A DNA stretch of 64,000 bases, from NCBI GenBank assembly GCA_965203525.1, contig OZ241898.1:2976001-3040000 (forward strand). The letters are read 5' to 3'. Every line of letters starts with the position of its first letter. The first letter of the stretch is position 1. This stretch comes from WTFV01 sp965203525 (GTDB lineage Bacteria > Acidobacteriota > Vicinamibacteria > Vicinamibacterales > UBA8438). The position numbers were made by a program, and so were the translations under genes. This document shows, one piece after another, positions 16,647-25,028 of this stretch. Below the pieces are notes generated by a model, which had not been told where the DNA came from, did not search any database, and saw only the letters and a program-made list of their open reading frames with translations.

Positions 16647-17246
16647 ATGCGTGTCGCCGAAGCGGTCATCGGAGCCTCCGACCACTACGCGCGGGCCGAG
16701 CTGGTCACCCTCGCGGCAAAAGACGCCGTTCCCGTCTTCCTCGATCGGCGCCGCGTCGGGCTGCTCGGCAAGGGCCTTCCGAGCGCGCCCTACCACCACG
16801 AGGCCCTGGAGCTGGACGTCGAAACGGCGACCGACCTCGTGAACCGGGTGCGCCGATCGGTGGCGGAACACGCGCGCGCGGCGCTCTCGACCCTGCTGGC
16901 GGCCTGTCCCGCCCGGGCGCTGATCCTGCCCGCGAGTCCGTACGACAGCCTGCCCGACTCGCTGGAGGAAGTACTGCGCTCGCCGCCCCTGACCTACGCC
17001 GCCGACGGCATGCTCTACCGCGAGTCCCTGGCCGCGGCGGCGGCCGAACTCGGCCTGGAGGTCCGCAGGTACCCCCGCAAGACCGACCCGACGGCGCTGG
17101 CGGCCGAAGCGCTGGGGGTCGACGCGGCCGAGGTCACCGCGACGATCGCCCGGTTCGGCCGGCAGGCGGGAACGCCGTGGCGCAAGGACCACAAGCTGGC
17201 GGCGGCGGCCGCGCTCTGGGTGCTCGGGCCCTGGATTCGCCGTTGA
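16647..17246 (+). CDS. Conserved-looking protein of unknown function
   Basis: This 199-residue protein has no signal peptide. It reads as a compact alpha/beta protein: AVIGASDHYARAELVTLAAK, then PYHHEALELDVETATDLVNRV, and LAACPARALILPASPYDSLP in the middle. I do not recognise the family. Codon positions show strong third-position GC, which supports translation. It ends 24 bp before the copy of the PQQ dehydrogenase 3' end that marks the border of the restriction-modification island, so it may be the native neighbour of that gene. Confidence 0.65.
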   Translation: MRVAEAVIGASDHYARAELVTLAAKDAVPVFLDRRRVGLLGKGLPSAPYHHEALELDVETATDLVNRVRRSVAEHARAALSTLLAACPARALILPASPYDSLPDSLEEVLRSPPLTYAADGMLYRESLAAAAAELGLEVRRYPRKTDPTALAAEALGVDAAEVTATIARFGRQAGTPWRKDHKLAAAAALWVLGPWIRR

Positions 17247-17269
17247 AAGTCGCCGTGCGCCGGGCGGTA

Positions 17270-17321
17270 CTCAGTCCTGCTCCGGCAGGGCGAACACTGA
17301 AGAGGGTGTTGCCCAGACTGG
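17270..17321 (-). pseudogene. Detached copy of the PQQ dehydrogenase 3' end (left border of the R-M island)
   Basis: 52 bp match 20924-20974, the stop and last 16 codons of the PQQ dehydrogenase gene at 20925, with two substitutions and one inserted T. Between the two copies lie only the methyltransferase and restriction-modification genes. The fragment is not translated as such. Confidence 0.85.
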
Positions 17322-17340
17322 CCAGAATGACCGCCCGGTA

Positions 17341-18102
17341 TCACGCGCGAGCTGCTGGCGGGGTATCGAGCGTCGCTTCCCAGACCGAGCCGCGGCTGCC
17401 TCGTTTCCAGAAAACCAGGAAGTAGGAGTGATTCTTCCTCGCATGGACCTGTCGAACGGCGCGGCTCACCCCGGGACGGTTGCCGCGCATGACGACGAAC
17501 AGGTCCTCCGCCACGAACCCCATCATCTCGTAGGCGGTCATGATCTCGACGTGCGTGAAGCGTTGCCGGTTCGCGCACACTTCGTCCTGGCACTTGACGA
17601 TGAACACACCGCGGTCACGCAGCACCCGCTTCGCCTCGCGCCCGGCGTCCGCGTAGAGTTCCACGACCGCTTCATGGTACTTGCTCGCGGTCAGGTTGCC
17701 GGTTCCGTTGTTCCTGTAGTGCTTCTCGAACGCGGCGTGGCCGGTGTGCGCCGTGCCCCCCGGCGAGTGCATGTACGGCGGATCGAGCACCACGCAATCG
17801 ATGGCGCCGTCCTCGTAGGGCAGGTCACGGCAATCGACGCCTTGCCGGATGTCGGTCGGCTGCAGTCGATAGAGCCCCTTCGGCACGTTCCTCCAGAACG
17901 CCCCTTTTCCGTAGGTGACGTCGGCGACCACGCTGTCGGGGCGCACGTAGAGATCGAGGATCTTCGGAAAGAGCTCCGCGTTGGCGCCGGCGTAGGCGCT
18001 GAACACCAGATCGTTGGTCGGCTGCCCGTTGCGCACGACGCGCCGGGAGCGATCGCCTGCCGCCTCGTCTTCGAAGAGATGCCTGGACCTGAAGGGTTCC
18101 AT
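17341..18102 (-). CDS. Site-specific DNA methyltransferase (amino-methyltransferase)
   Basis: This 253-residue protein has a SAM-binding-like block VVADVTYGKGAFWRNVPKGL and the catalytic motif IV as CVVLDPPYMHS. DPPY marks N6-adenine or N4-cytosine methyltransferases, which transfer a methyl group from SAM to an exocyclic amine in DNA. A later RVLRDRGVFIVKCQDE strand and HSYFLVFWKR complete the fold. It sits downstream of the fused restriction-modification gene in the same direction, so it probably modifies the partner strand or a related site, or protects the host before the nuclease appears (inference). It has its own promoter. Confidence 0.85.
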   Translation of the reverse strand: MEPFRSRHLFEDEAAGDRSRRVVRNGQPTNDLVFSAYAGANAELFPKILDLYVRPDSVVADVTYGKGAFWRNVPKGLYRLQPTDIRQGVDCRDLPYEDGAIDCVVLDPPYMHSPGGTAHTGHAAFEKHYRNNGTGNLTASKYHEAVVELYADAGREAKRVLRDRGVFIVKCQDEVCANRQRFTHVEIMTAYEMMGFVAEDLFVVMRGNRPGVSRAVRQVHARKNHSYFLVFWKRGSRGSVWEATLDTPPAARA

Positions 18103-18108
18103 CGGCCA

Positions 18109-18137
18109 AGTGTATTCGCTTTTATTTTGCCGGTCAA
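18109..18137 (-). promoter_or_regulatory. Promoter of the DNA methyltransferase gene (TTGACC - 17 nt - TACACT)
   Basis: On the minus strand -35 TTGACC (18137-18132) and -10 TACACT (18114-18109) are 17 nt apart, the ideal spacing. The ATG at 18102 begins only 6 nt after the -10 box, so the mRNA is probably leaderless. The spacer is A/T-rich, unusual for this genome. Confidence 0.65.
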
Positions 18138-18296
18138 GGGCCGTGCCGCACGACGAAAGGTGCGGCAGCAGCCACGAGGCATCGAGACGTCGATCGGGTC
18201 AGAGGCCGCCGGCTGCGCGATCGATCCCGCTCCGGCAAAACGGGAATCCAAGGCGCCATCGGAGCCGTCCAGTGACCGCATCGCATTACGGCTACT

Positions 18297-20891
18297 TCAC
18301 CGCCCGCCACCGTTCGGCGCCACTGTTCCGCCCGTTGCTCCGTACGGCCCCAGAAAACGCTCGCCGTTGAAGTGGATGAGATGCTCGGGCGCATCGGCAA
18401 TCCACACCTCCGTTTCCCAGGCGATCTCCGCCAGGTACTCGCGCATCGCCGCGCGGTCGAGAAACGTCGTCACGAAGACCAGCCCGGCTGACGACCCGGC
18501 GAAGAGATCCTTGAGCTGGTTGTGGCGCAACAGGTTCACGGGGCCGTGCGAGGTGACGGCCTCGATGAGGACGAGCCAGTCACGCTCGACGTGGTGGATT
18601 ACGACGTCCGGCATCTTGCCGTGCGGCTCGATATCGACGCCCAGGCTGCGCAGGTATTCGGCATCGTGGAGCAGGTGTTTCTCGGCCGCGTCGCCGACGT
18701 GGATCACGTGTCCACCGGGTGTGAAGCGTGGCGCGAACCGTTCGACGATCTCCTTGACGAGTACGTTCTGGCCGCCGGCCGTGAGTTCGAGCAACTGACC
18801 GTCCGGAAGATTGACGGGGATGAGTTCCCTCCGCCGCGGCGTCTCGCGAAGGCGGTTGGCTCCCTCCATCGACGCGAGATACGCGGCGAGGTCACGCTCC
18901 CACGTCTCCGTCTCGAAATGCCGCAGCAGTGCAAGTGCTGACGGCGCGATCCGATAGACGTTCTTCGGGCTGTTCGGCGCCCGGCCGGGATCGTCCGGAT
19001 TGAGCAGGACCATCCCCATCTCGATGAGTTGGTGAAGCGTGAAGCGGCGGATCGTCTCCCGCGTGTTCGGCGCGTACTGCTTGCCGTAGTTCTCGGCCAT
19101 CCATTGCATGAGTTCCGTGACGCCGCGGAGCGGCGCCCCGGCGTCGGACCAGGGGGTCAGCGGCGCGAGGTCGAGCAGTCCGAGCAGAGTGAGGGCCGAC
19201 CGCTCGTTGCACTGCGCCCGCGGCGCTCCCATCGCTTTCAGGACCCCCTCGGCGGCCTGCACCCGCCGCTTCACGGCGACCGGGTCCTCCGCTTCGTTCA
19301 TGGCGAAGATCTCCTCCCGGACGAGTCCGTCGATCTCGTCCTGCGTCGGCATCGATCGGCTGACGTGGCGGCCGAGGCGCTGAAGGTCACCGGCGGCCGG
19401 AAAACGTAACGACCGCAGATCTTCCGCGTTGACCTGCGTGTGTCCGCTGAACTGCCGGAAACAGGCGTCTACCGCCGTGCTGTTCAGAAAGACCGCGAGC
19501 CCCCTGGCCAGGTCCGCGGGCAGGCCGGCGTTGCCGCCGTGCAGCACGTTCAGCTTGTTGTCGAACGCGACCGCTTCCGCGTCCACCCGTTCCGGATCGT
19601 AGAGCGCGGCGACCACGCGGCGCTTCTCTTCCTTGGCGCTGAAGCGGCGGACCAGGACGTACCAACCGGCCGGCAACAGCAGGGCGTCGCCGGGACCGGA
19701 TACCGCCAGGGCGTTCGGCTTCGAGCCCGCCCGCCGCGGCCAGGCCACGAACCCTTGCTCGAAGTGCCGGGACATGATCAACGGGGCATCTCCGGCGCCG
19801 GCTTCCGCACGCAGGCGGTCCTGCGCCCGGAACCCGACCACGCGGCCCGTGGAAACCGCAACCCCGTGGCTTGCAAGAGTGTGGGGCAACGCCCGCATCC
19901 GCTCGGCGATCCGGGCGTCGATTCCATCCGGCACGACGTGCAGCACGCACGCCGGGTCGCCCGGAAGGATCAACTCGGTCTGCTCGATGGTCCGCTCCGC
20001 GAGACCTTCGTCGGCGGGACCGTGCGACGTGGTGATCCGGACTCTGCCGCGCGTCCCGCGACGGATTCCGTGGAAGACGACGTTCTCCTGCAGCACCGCG
20101 TCGCCGGCGAACGCCGCGTCGCGGGCGTCGTAGACGTGCACGCGGCGGAACGCGAAACCGCTGGCGAGCGCCCGGCGGAACGGGCGGAAGTACGCCCCGT
20201 TCGTGAAGCTGCGGGGGGTGATGGCGACGAGTTCGCCGCCATCCTCCAGCAGTTCCAGGGCGAGCCAGACGAAGGCCGAGTACAGGTTGCCGGTTTCGAT
20301 GCCGACCGACCTCATGACTTCGCGTTCCGCGCTGTCGCCGCGGAGTTTGCGGTAGGGCGGATTCAGAATCGCCGCGTGAAACCGGGGACCGTCCCGGACG
20401 CGAAAGAGCCCCCCGCCATTCACGAGGCGCGCCCCTTCGAGAATGAAGTTCTCCCGGCGGACGGTTCCCGTGAATCGGACGCCCGCGTCGTCGCAGACCC
20501 GGCGGCAGTGCTCGAAAGTGCGCGCGAGGTCGGCGGCGAATCCCTCGTCGATCTCCCAGACCGTCGCGTGCAACGCATCGGGCCGCATCGGCCGCGGCCG
20601 GGCGCAGAGCGCGGCGACGCCGGCGGCGGTGAGCATGCCGCTCCCGCCGCCGGCGTCGAGAAGGCGGAACTCCGGCGGCGGCGCGGAAACCCGCAGCATG
20701 GCGGTCATGAAGCGGGCCACGCTCGCGGGCGTGAAGAACTGACCGAGAGCCGCGCGGCGCTCCGGGTCGGCCGCGAGGCGTTTCGAAATCTTCGACCGCT
20801 CGACGTCGAGTCGGTCCAGGAGAGTGGCGGCGCCGGCCCCCGCGCGCGCATCCCGGCCGAGGAGTCGCGCCCCGTCGGTGCGCACGGTCAT
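18297..20891 (-). CDS. One-chain restriction-modification enzyme: adenine methyltransferase fused to BsuBI/PstI-type nuclease
   Basis: This protein has 864 residues. The N-terminal half is an N6-adenine methyltransferase of the Eco57I/BsuBI type: motif X-like ALGQFFTPASVARFM (about 47), motif I RLLDAGGGSGMLTAAG (about 77), motif IV AAILNPPYRKL (about 172), and the target-recognition-like ITPRSFTNGAYFRPF. The last 280 residues match BsuBI/PstI restriction endonucleases: GVTELMQWMAENYGKQYAPN, TRETIRRFTLHQLIEMGMVL, then the nuclease core MPDVVIHHVERDWLVLIEAV followed by TSHGP. In BsuBI and PstI these are two separate proteins; here they are one chain. Family members recognise CTGCAG, but the site here is unknown. 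The domain order is from sequence and the activity is inferred. Confidence 0.88.
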   Translation of the reverse strand: MTVRTDGARLLGRDARAGAGAATLLDRLDVERSKISKRLAADPERRAALGQFFTPASVARFMTAMLRVSAPPPEFRLLDAGGGSGMLTAAGVAALCARPRPMRPDALHATVWEIDEGFAADLARTFEHCRRVCDDAGVRFTGTVRRENFILEGARLVNGGGLFRVRDGPRFHAAILNPPYRKLRGDSAEREVMRSVGIETGNLYSAFVWLALELLEDGGELVAITPRSFTNGAYFRPFRRALASGFAFRRVHVYDARDAAFAGDAVLQENVVFHGIRRGTRGRVRITTSHGPADEGLAERTIEQTELILPGDPACVLHVVPDGIDARIAERMRALPHTLASHGVAVSTGRVVGFRAQDRLRAEAGAGDAPLIMSRHFEQGFVAWPRRAGSKPNALAVSGPGDALLLPAGWYVLVRRFSAKEEKRRVVAALYDPERVDAEAVAFDNKLNVLHGGNAGLPADLARGLAVFLNSTAVDACFRQFSGHTQVNAEDLRSLRFPAAGDLQRLGRHVSRSMPTQDEIDGLVREEIFAMNEAEDPVAVKRRVQAAEGVLKAMGAPRAQCNERSALTLLGLLDLAPLTPWSDAGAPLRGVTELMQWMAENYGKQYAPNTRETIRRFTLHQLIEMGMVLLNPDDPGRAPNSPKNVYRIAPSALALLRHFETETWERDLAAYLASMEGANRLRETPRRRELIPVNLPDGQLLELTAGGQNVLVKEIVERFAPRFTPGGHVIHVGDAAEKHLLHDAEYLRSLGVDIEPHGKMPDVVIHHVERDWLVLIEAVTSHGPVNLLRHNQLKDLFAGSSAGLVFVTTFLDRAAMREYLAEIAWETEVWIADAPEHLIHFNGERFLGPYGATGGTVAPNGGGR

Positions 20892-20924
20892 CCCTGGGCG
20901 TGACCCGGCACGCGGGAAAGTGTC

Positions 20925-22733
20925 TCAGTCCTGCTCCGGCAGCGCGAACACGAAGAGGGTGTTGCCCAGGCTGGGGCGCAGTTCCGGGGTCAGGGCGCCG
21001 AAGTGCGCCGACGTCCCGCCGGTCCCGGTGCCGACCGCCACGTACTGCCGGCCGTCGACGGCGTAGCTGATCGGGAAGCCACTGACCGGCGAGCCGAGGT
21101 TGATCTCCCACAGCACCTCGCCGGTCTCGTCGTCGAAGGCCCGGAACCGGCCGTTGACGTCGCCGCCGAAGACCAGACCGCCGGCCGTGGCGACCAGCGA
21201 CATGGTCGCCGCGCGCTGCTCGTGCAGCCAGGTCGTCCGCCCGGTCTCCGCCGAGATCGCCCGCACGGTGCCGGCGAAGTCGGTGCCGGGGGCCAACTGG
21301 TGGCGGTAGGCGATGGCGTAGGTCCGCGAGCGGCTTTCCGTGCGGGCGGCCGGCGTGTCGTCCGGGAACGTCCGCGTCGCCAGCATGCGCGCGCAGGTGT
21401 TCCGCAACGGCATGTACATCGTGTTGGTCCGCGGGCTGTAGGCGCCCGCCTCCCAGTCCTTGCCGCCGTTCCAGGTGGGGCAGGCGAAGACCTCCTGGCC
21501 CACCGCGTTGAAGACCACCTCCGCGTTCTCGGTCACCGCCCCGGTGGCCCCGTCGATGCTGCTGATGACGTTCTGCGCGACGGTCGGCGTCGCCCACAGG
21601 AACTCGCCGGTCTCGCGGTCGAGCGTGTAGACCACGCCGGTCTTGCCGGGGATGCCGGTCATCACCTTCCGGACCTCCCCCGGCCGGAGGCGGGGGTTGA
21701 TCCAGCTCACCTCGGACGGGTCGGGCGCCACCGCCGTGTCGACGAGGATGCGCTCGAAGGGATGGTCGAGGTCCCAGTGGTCGTTCAGATGCTGGTAGTA
21801 CCAGCGGATCTCGCCGGTGGCGGCGTCGAGGGCCAGCGTCGAGTTGTGGTAGAGGTGCGTGTTGCCGACGCCGCCGAGCATGAACTTCGGCGCCGGCGAG
21901 GTGACCGACGTGCCCTGGTAGATCAGGCGCAGCTCCGGGTCGTAGCTGGCCGGCATCCAGGTGCCGACGTGAATCCGCTCCTCGAACGGCACCCCGCCCC
22001 AGGTCTCGTCGCCCGGCTCGCCCGGGGCCGGCACCGTCCGGCGCCGCCACAGCTCCTCGCCGGTGCGGGCGTCGTGGGCCACGATGACGCACGATTCCGG
22101 ACCGCCCTGCGGCCGGCAGCTCCGGCCCGATATCGCCCTGCCGTCGGCGATGATCGGCCCGGAACTGTGTCCGGCCGGCGTCACCTGGTAGTCGAAGATC
22201 CGCGTCTCCCAGGCGAGCTCGCCGGTGACCGCGTCGAGGCCGAAGAAGTAGTCGTCGTCGCTCGTGTTGACGATGAAGCGGTCGTAGATGGCGACGTTGC
22301 GGTTGTTGCGCGCGTTGCCGCCGACGAAGTCGTACACGTCTTCCGGCAGGTCGCGCCGGTGCTGCCAGATCAGGTCGCCGGTCACCGCGTCCAGCGCCTC
22401 GATCACGTCGCTCGACTGCGGCATGTAGAGGACGCCGCGGTAGGCGAGCGGCGTCCCTTCCTGCCGCCCCGGCGCGAGGCCCCGCGACCAGACCATCCGG
22501 ATCCGATGCACGTTGTCCCGGTCGATCTCGTCCAGCGGGCTGTAGCCCCAGCCGTCCAGCGTCCGGCGCCACGTCAGCCAGTCCCCGGGAGCCGGGTCCT
22601 GGAGCATCGCGTCGGTCACCGGCACGAAGCCGGCGGCGGACTGCGCGGAGGCGGTCGCCGGCGCGAGGGCGAGCGTCAGGACGGCGGACGCGACTGCGCG
22701 AACGGGTCGGGATCCACGAGACTGCATGCGCAT
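20925..22733 (-). CDS. Exported PQQ-dependent dehydrogenase (quinoprotein)
   Basis: This 602-residue protein has a signal peptide (MRMQSRGSRPVRAVASAVLT, cleavage near SAQSAAG). The opening VTDAMLQDPAPGDWLTWRRT and SPLDEIDRDNVHRIRMVWSR are family landmarks, as are VPFEERIHVGTWMPASYDPE and SPAPKFMLGGVGNTHLYHNS. Repeats such as ALDAATGEIRWYYQHLND form the propeller. It should oxidise an alcohol or sugar in the periplasm with PQQ. GGAG lies 6 nt before the ATG at 22733, which decides the start over the upstream in-frame GTG/ATG codons. The last 50 bp are duplicated at 17270, beyond the R-M genes. Confidence 0.9.
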   Translation of the reverse strand: MRMQSRGSRPVRAVASAVLTLALAPATASAQSAAGFVPVTDAMLQDPAPGDWLTWRRTLDGWGYSPLDEIDRDNVHRIRMVWSRGLAPGRQEGTPLAYRGVLYMPQSSDVIEALDAVTGDLIWQHRRDLPEDVYDFVGGNARNNRNVAIYDRFIVNTSDDDYFFGLDAVTGELAWETRIFDYQVTPAGHSSGPIIADGRAISGRSCRPQGGPESCVIVAHDARTGEELWRRRTVPAPGEPGDETWGGVPFEERIHVGTWMPASYDPELRLIYQGTSVTSPAPKFMLGGVGNTHLYHNSTLALDAATGEIRWYYQHLNDHWDLDHPFERILVDTAVAPDPSEVSWINPRLRPGEVRKVMTGIPGKTGVVYTLDRETGEFLWATPTVAQNVISSIDGATGAVTENAEVVFNAVGQEVFACPTWNGGKDWEAGAYSPRTNTMYMPLRNTCARMLATRTFPDDTPAARTESRSRTYAIAYRHQLAPGTDFAGTVRAISAETGRTTWLHEQRAATMSLVATAGGLVFGGDVNGRFRAFDDETGEVLWEINLGSPVSGFPISYAVDGRQYVAVGTGTGGTSAHFGALTPELRPSLGNTLFVFALPEQD

Positions 22734-22788
22734 CTGAAGCTCCTCGCCACCGGGTTCACGGCGCCCTCCGAACGCGGGCGGACGCGCT

Positions 22789-22975
22789 GATCGGCTTCTT
22801 CCTGCCGGCGGCCTGTCGTTCGACGTGTCGCCGGCGCGCGTCTGCCGCACGACGACCATCAGATCGGCTTCTCCCGCCGGCGCCCGTCATTCGACCCGAG
22901 GCCGGCCGGCAACGGCGGCGCGGTCAGCCCGAATCGATCGGCTTCTTCCTGCCGGCGGCCCATCATTCGACGGTC
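22789..22975. repeat. Three-copy repeat in the intergenic region 22734-23115, steps 73 and 74 bp
   Basis: GATCGGCTTCTTCCTGCCGG continuing through CGTTCGAC starts at 22789, 22862 and 22936. The copies are about 35 bp; the roughly 38-bp spacers differ. The region lies between divergent genes; the remaining bases include CATTATAGG near 23085, a possible -10 for the epoxide hydrolase gene. Confidence 0.8.
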
Positions 22976-23115
22976 TCCCGCGGCGTGTCAAGCCGCCCGG
23001 ACACGCGGAAGCGACGCGCGCGCGGCGGTTCCGGTCATCCGCCCCGCTGCTCCGCGAGCGGCCCTCCCCGTCCAATCGTGGCATTATAGGGGCGCCCGGA
23101 ACGAAAGGTGTGCTC

Positions 23116-24414
23116 ATGACCATCCTGCGCTTCGCCGCTGTCCGCCGTCCCGCGCCGCTGGCGCTGGCGGCCGTCCTCGCTCTGACCGCCGGCACGCTCG
23201 CGCCGGCCGGAACCACGTCCGCCGCCCCGGCGCCGGGGCAGGAGGAGAACGCGGCCGGGGATTCCGAGGCGATCCGCCCGTTCACGATCGACGTGCCCGA
23301 CGAAGTGCTGGCCGACCTGCGGGACCGCCTGGCCCGGACGCGGCTCCCCGACGACCTGCCCGGCACGGCGTGGGACTACGGCACCGACCGCGAATACCTG
23401 GAGGAGCTGCTCGCCTACTGGCGGGACGAATTCGACTGGCGGAGCCAGGAGTGGCTGCTGAACGGCTTCGACCACTTCAAGACGAACGTCGAGGGGCTGG
23501 ACGTCCACTTCATCCACCAGCGGTCGCCCCACGAGGACGCGCTGCCGCTCGTGATCACCCACGGCTGGCCCGGCTCGATCATGGAGTTCTACAAGATCAT
23601 CCCGCTGCTGGTCGATCCGACCAACTACGGCGGCGACGCGGCCGACGCCTTCCACGTGGTGGCGCCGTCGATCCCCGGGTACGGCTTCTCCGACAAGCCG
23701 GCCGGCCGCGGCTACAACCCGGAGCGGATGGCGGGGATCATCGGCAAGCTGATGGAGCGGCTCGGCTACGAGCGCTACGGCGCGCAGGGGGGCGACTGGG
23801 GCAGCATCATCAGCCGCTGGCAGGCGGCGCAGCATCCCGACCGGGTGGTCGGGGTGCACCTGAACATGGTGACCGCGGGCCCGCCGGCCGGCGTGGAGGA
23901 TCCGGCCGCCGGCGTCCCGCCCGAGGAACTGGCGCGCAGCCGGGAGCGGCAGGAGTTCTTCGCCGACGAGCGGGGCTACAGCAACATCCAGGGGACCAAG
24001 CCGCAGACCCTGGGCTACGGCCTGAACGACTCGCCGGCGGGGCTGGCCGCGTGGATCGTCGAGAAGTTCCGGACCTGGTGCGACTGCGGCGGCGACGTCG
24101 AGAGCCAGTTCACGAAGGACGAGCTGCTGACGAACGTCACCATCTACTGGGCGACGCAGACGATCACGTCGTCGACGCGCATCTACTACGAGTCGCGCCA
24201 CACGCCGCCGAGCCGGCCGCTGGGCTACATCGAGACGCCGGTCGGCTGCGCCATCTTCCCGAAGGAGCTGTTCATCCCGCCGCGGGCGTGGGCCGAGGCG
24301 GCCTTCAACGTGACGCACTGGACCGAGATGCCGCGCGGCGGACACTTCGCGGCGCTCGAGGAGCCGGAGCTGCTGACCGAGGACATCCGGGCGTTCTTCC
24401 GGAAGCTGCGGTAG
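23116..24414 (+). CDS. Exported epoxide hydrolase (alpha/beta-hydrolase with EHN domain)
   Basis: This 432-residue protein has a signal peptide (TILRFAAVRRPAPLALAAVL ending SAAPAPGQ). The EHN domain covers about residues 55-160 (RPFTIDVPDEVLADLRDRLA, AYWRDEFDWRSQEWLLNGFD). The hydrolase core has the oxyanion motif THGWPGSIMEFYKI, SIPGYGFSDKP, and the nucleophile Asp in AQGGDWGSIISRW. The conserved lid tyrosine region and a C-terminal His in MPRGGHFAALEEPELL complete the triad. It adds water to epoxides, giving diols. The start is the ATG at 23116 with AAAGG upstream. Confidence 0.9.
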   Translation: MTILRFAAVRRPAPLALAAVLALTAGTLAPAGTTSAAPAPGQEENAAGDSEAIRPFTIDVPDEVLADLRDRLARTRLPDDLPGTAWDYGTDREYLEELLAYWRDEFDWRSQEWLLNGFDHFKTNVEGLDVHFIHQRSPHEDALPLVITHGWPGSIMEFYKIIPLLVDPTNYGGDAADAFHVVAPSIPGYGFSDKPAGRGYNPERMAGIIGKLMERLGYERYGAQGGDWGSIISRWQAAQHPDRVVGVHLNMVTAGPPAGVEDPAAGVPPEELARSRERQEFFADERGYSNIQGTKPQTLGYGLNDSPAGLAAWIVEKFRTWCDCGGDVESQFTKDELLTNVTIYWATQTITSSTRIYYESRHTPPSRPLGYIETPVGCAIFPKELFIPPRAWAEAAFNVTHWTEMPRGGHFAALEEPELLTEDIRAFFRKLR

Positions 24415-24514
24415 CGGCGCGCCCGCCTCGGCCGCCGACGTTCGCGGACCGCGCGCCTTCGTTTCGTTCACAGCACGAGCGTACCGACGCGCGACGTGTC
24501 GAGACAGAGGCGCG

Positions 24515-24766
24515 TCACCGCCACGGATCCGCGTCGATCTGCTCGAACGGCGCAACGGCTTCCTCGAAACGCCTGAACTCGTCTTCGCTCCAGGAACCGG
24601 CCAGACGGCGAAGCCCGTTGCCGCGATTTCCGCCGCCCGAGACGCCGAGCGCCTCGTTCATCAACGAGAGTACGGTTCGGTTGAGGGAAAGCCCCCGGCG
24701 TCTCTTTTCCGCTTCCAGCGCCGCGGCCAGTTCCACCGGAACGTTGCGGATGGTCATGGTTTTCAC
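24515..24766 (-). CDS. Ribbon-helix-helix DNA-binding protein, probable orphan antitoxin
   Basis: This 83-residue protein opens with MTIRNVPVELAAALEAEKRR and GLSLNRTVLSLMNEALG, the beta strand and two helices of the RHH fold found in FitA/Arc-type antitoxins. A C-terminal tail (WSEDEFRRFEEAVAPFEQID) could bind a toxin. No PIN, RelE or other toxin gene lies next to it on this strand. The GTG at 24766 is preferred because GGAGGG lies 4 nt before it; the ATG three codons later (24757) is the alternative. Bases 24415-24514 show no feature. Confidence 0.7.
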   Translation of the reverse strand: MKTMTIRNVPVELAAALEAEKRRRGLSLNRTVLSLMNEALGVSGGGNRGNGLRRLAGSWSEDEFRRFEEAVAPFEQIDADPWR

Positions 24767-24996
24767 GGCGCCCTCCAGGCCCGCACTCGGATCATCATCA
24801 ACAGTGCAGTCTATGCATGCAGGGAAATGCAATCAACCGGGTATCGAAAACCGCGCGCGCCCCGATGGCGCCCCGCGCACACCGATGATCCGCCCGCGCG
24901 GCAGCCGGAATGCCGTTGCGTGGCGCTCACAGCGTCGAAGCCCCCCTGGCCGGCCGCGGACGCCGCTGGACGCGCAACCGGCGCGCTGACTACCAT

Positions 24997-25025
24997 GTCG
25001 TCACTTTTCACGTTAATATGACGAC
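24997..25025 (+). promoter_or_regulatory. -10 box inside an inverted repeat before the DUF4143 gene
   Basis: GTCGTCA (24997-25003) and TGACGAC (25019-25025) form a 7-bp inverted repeat with a 15-bp centre that contains TAATAT (25014-25019), 9 nt before the GTG at 25029. This is an operator-like layout over a leaderless promoter. The regulator is unknown; the nearby RHH protein is a candidate (inference). Confidence 0.4.
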
Positions 25026-25028
25026 GCG

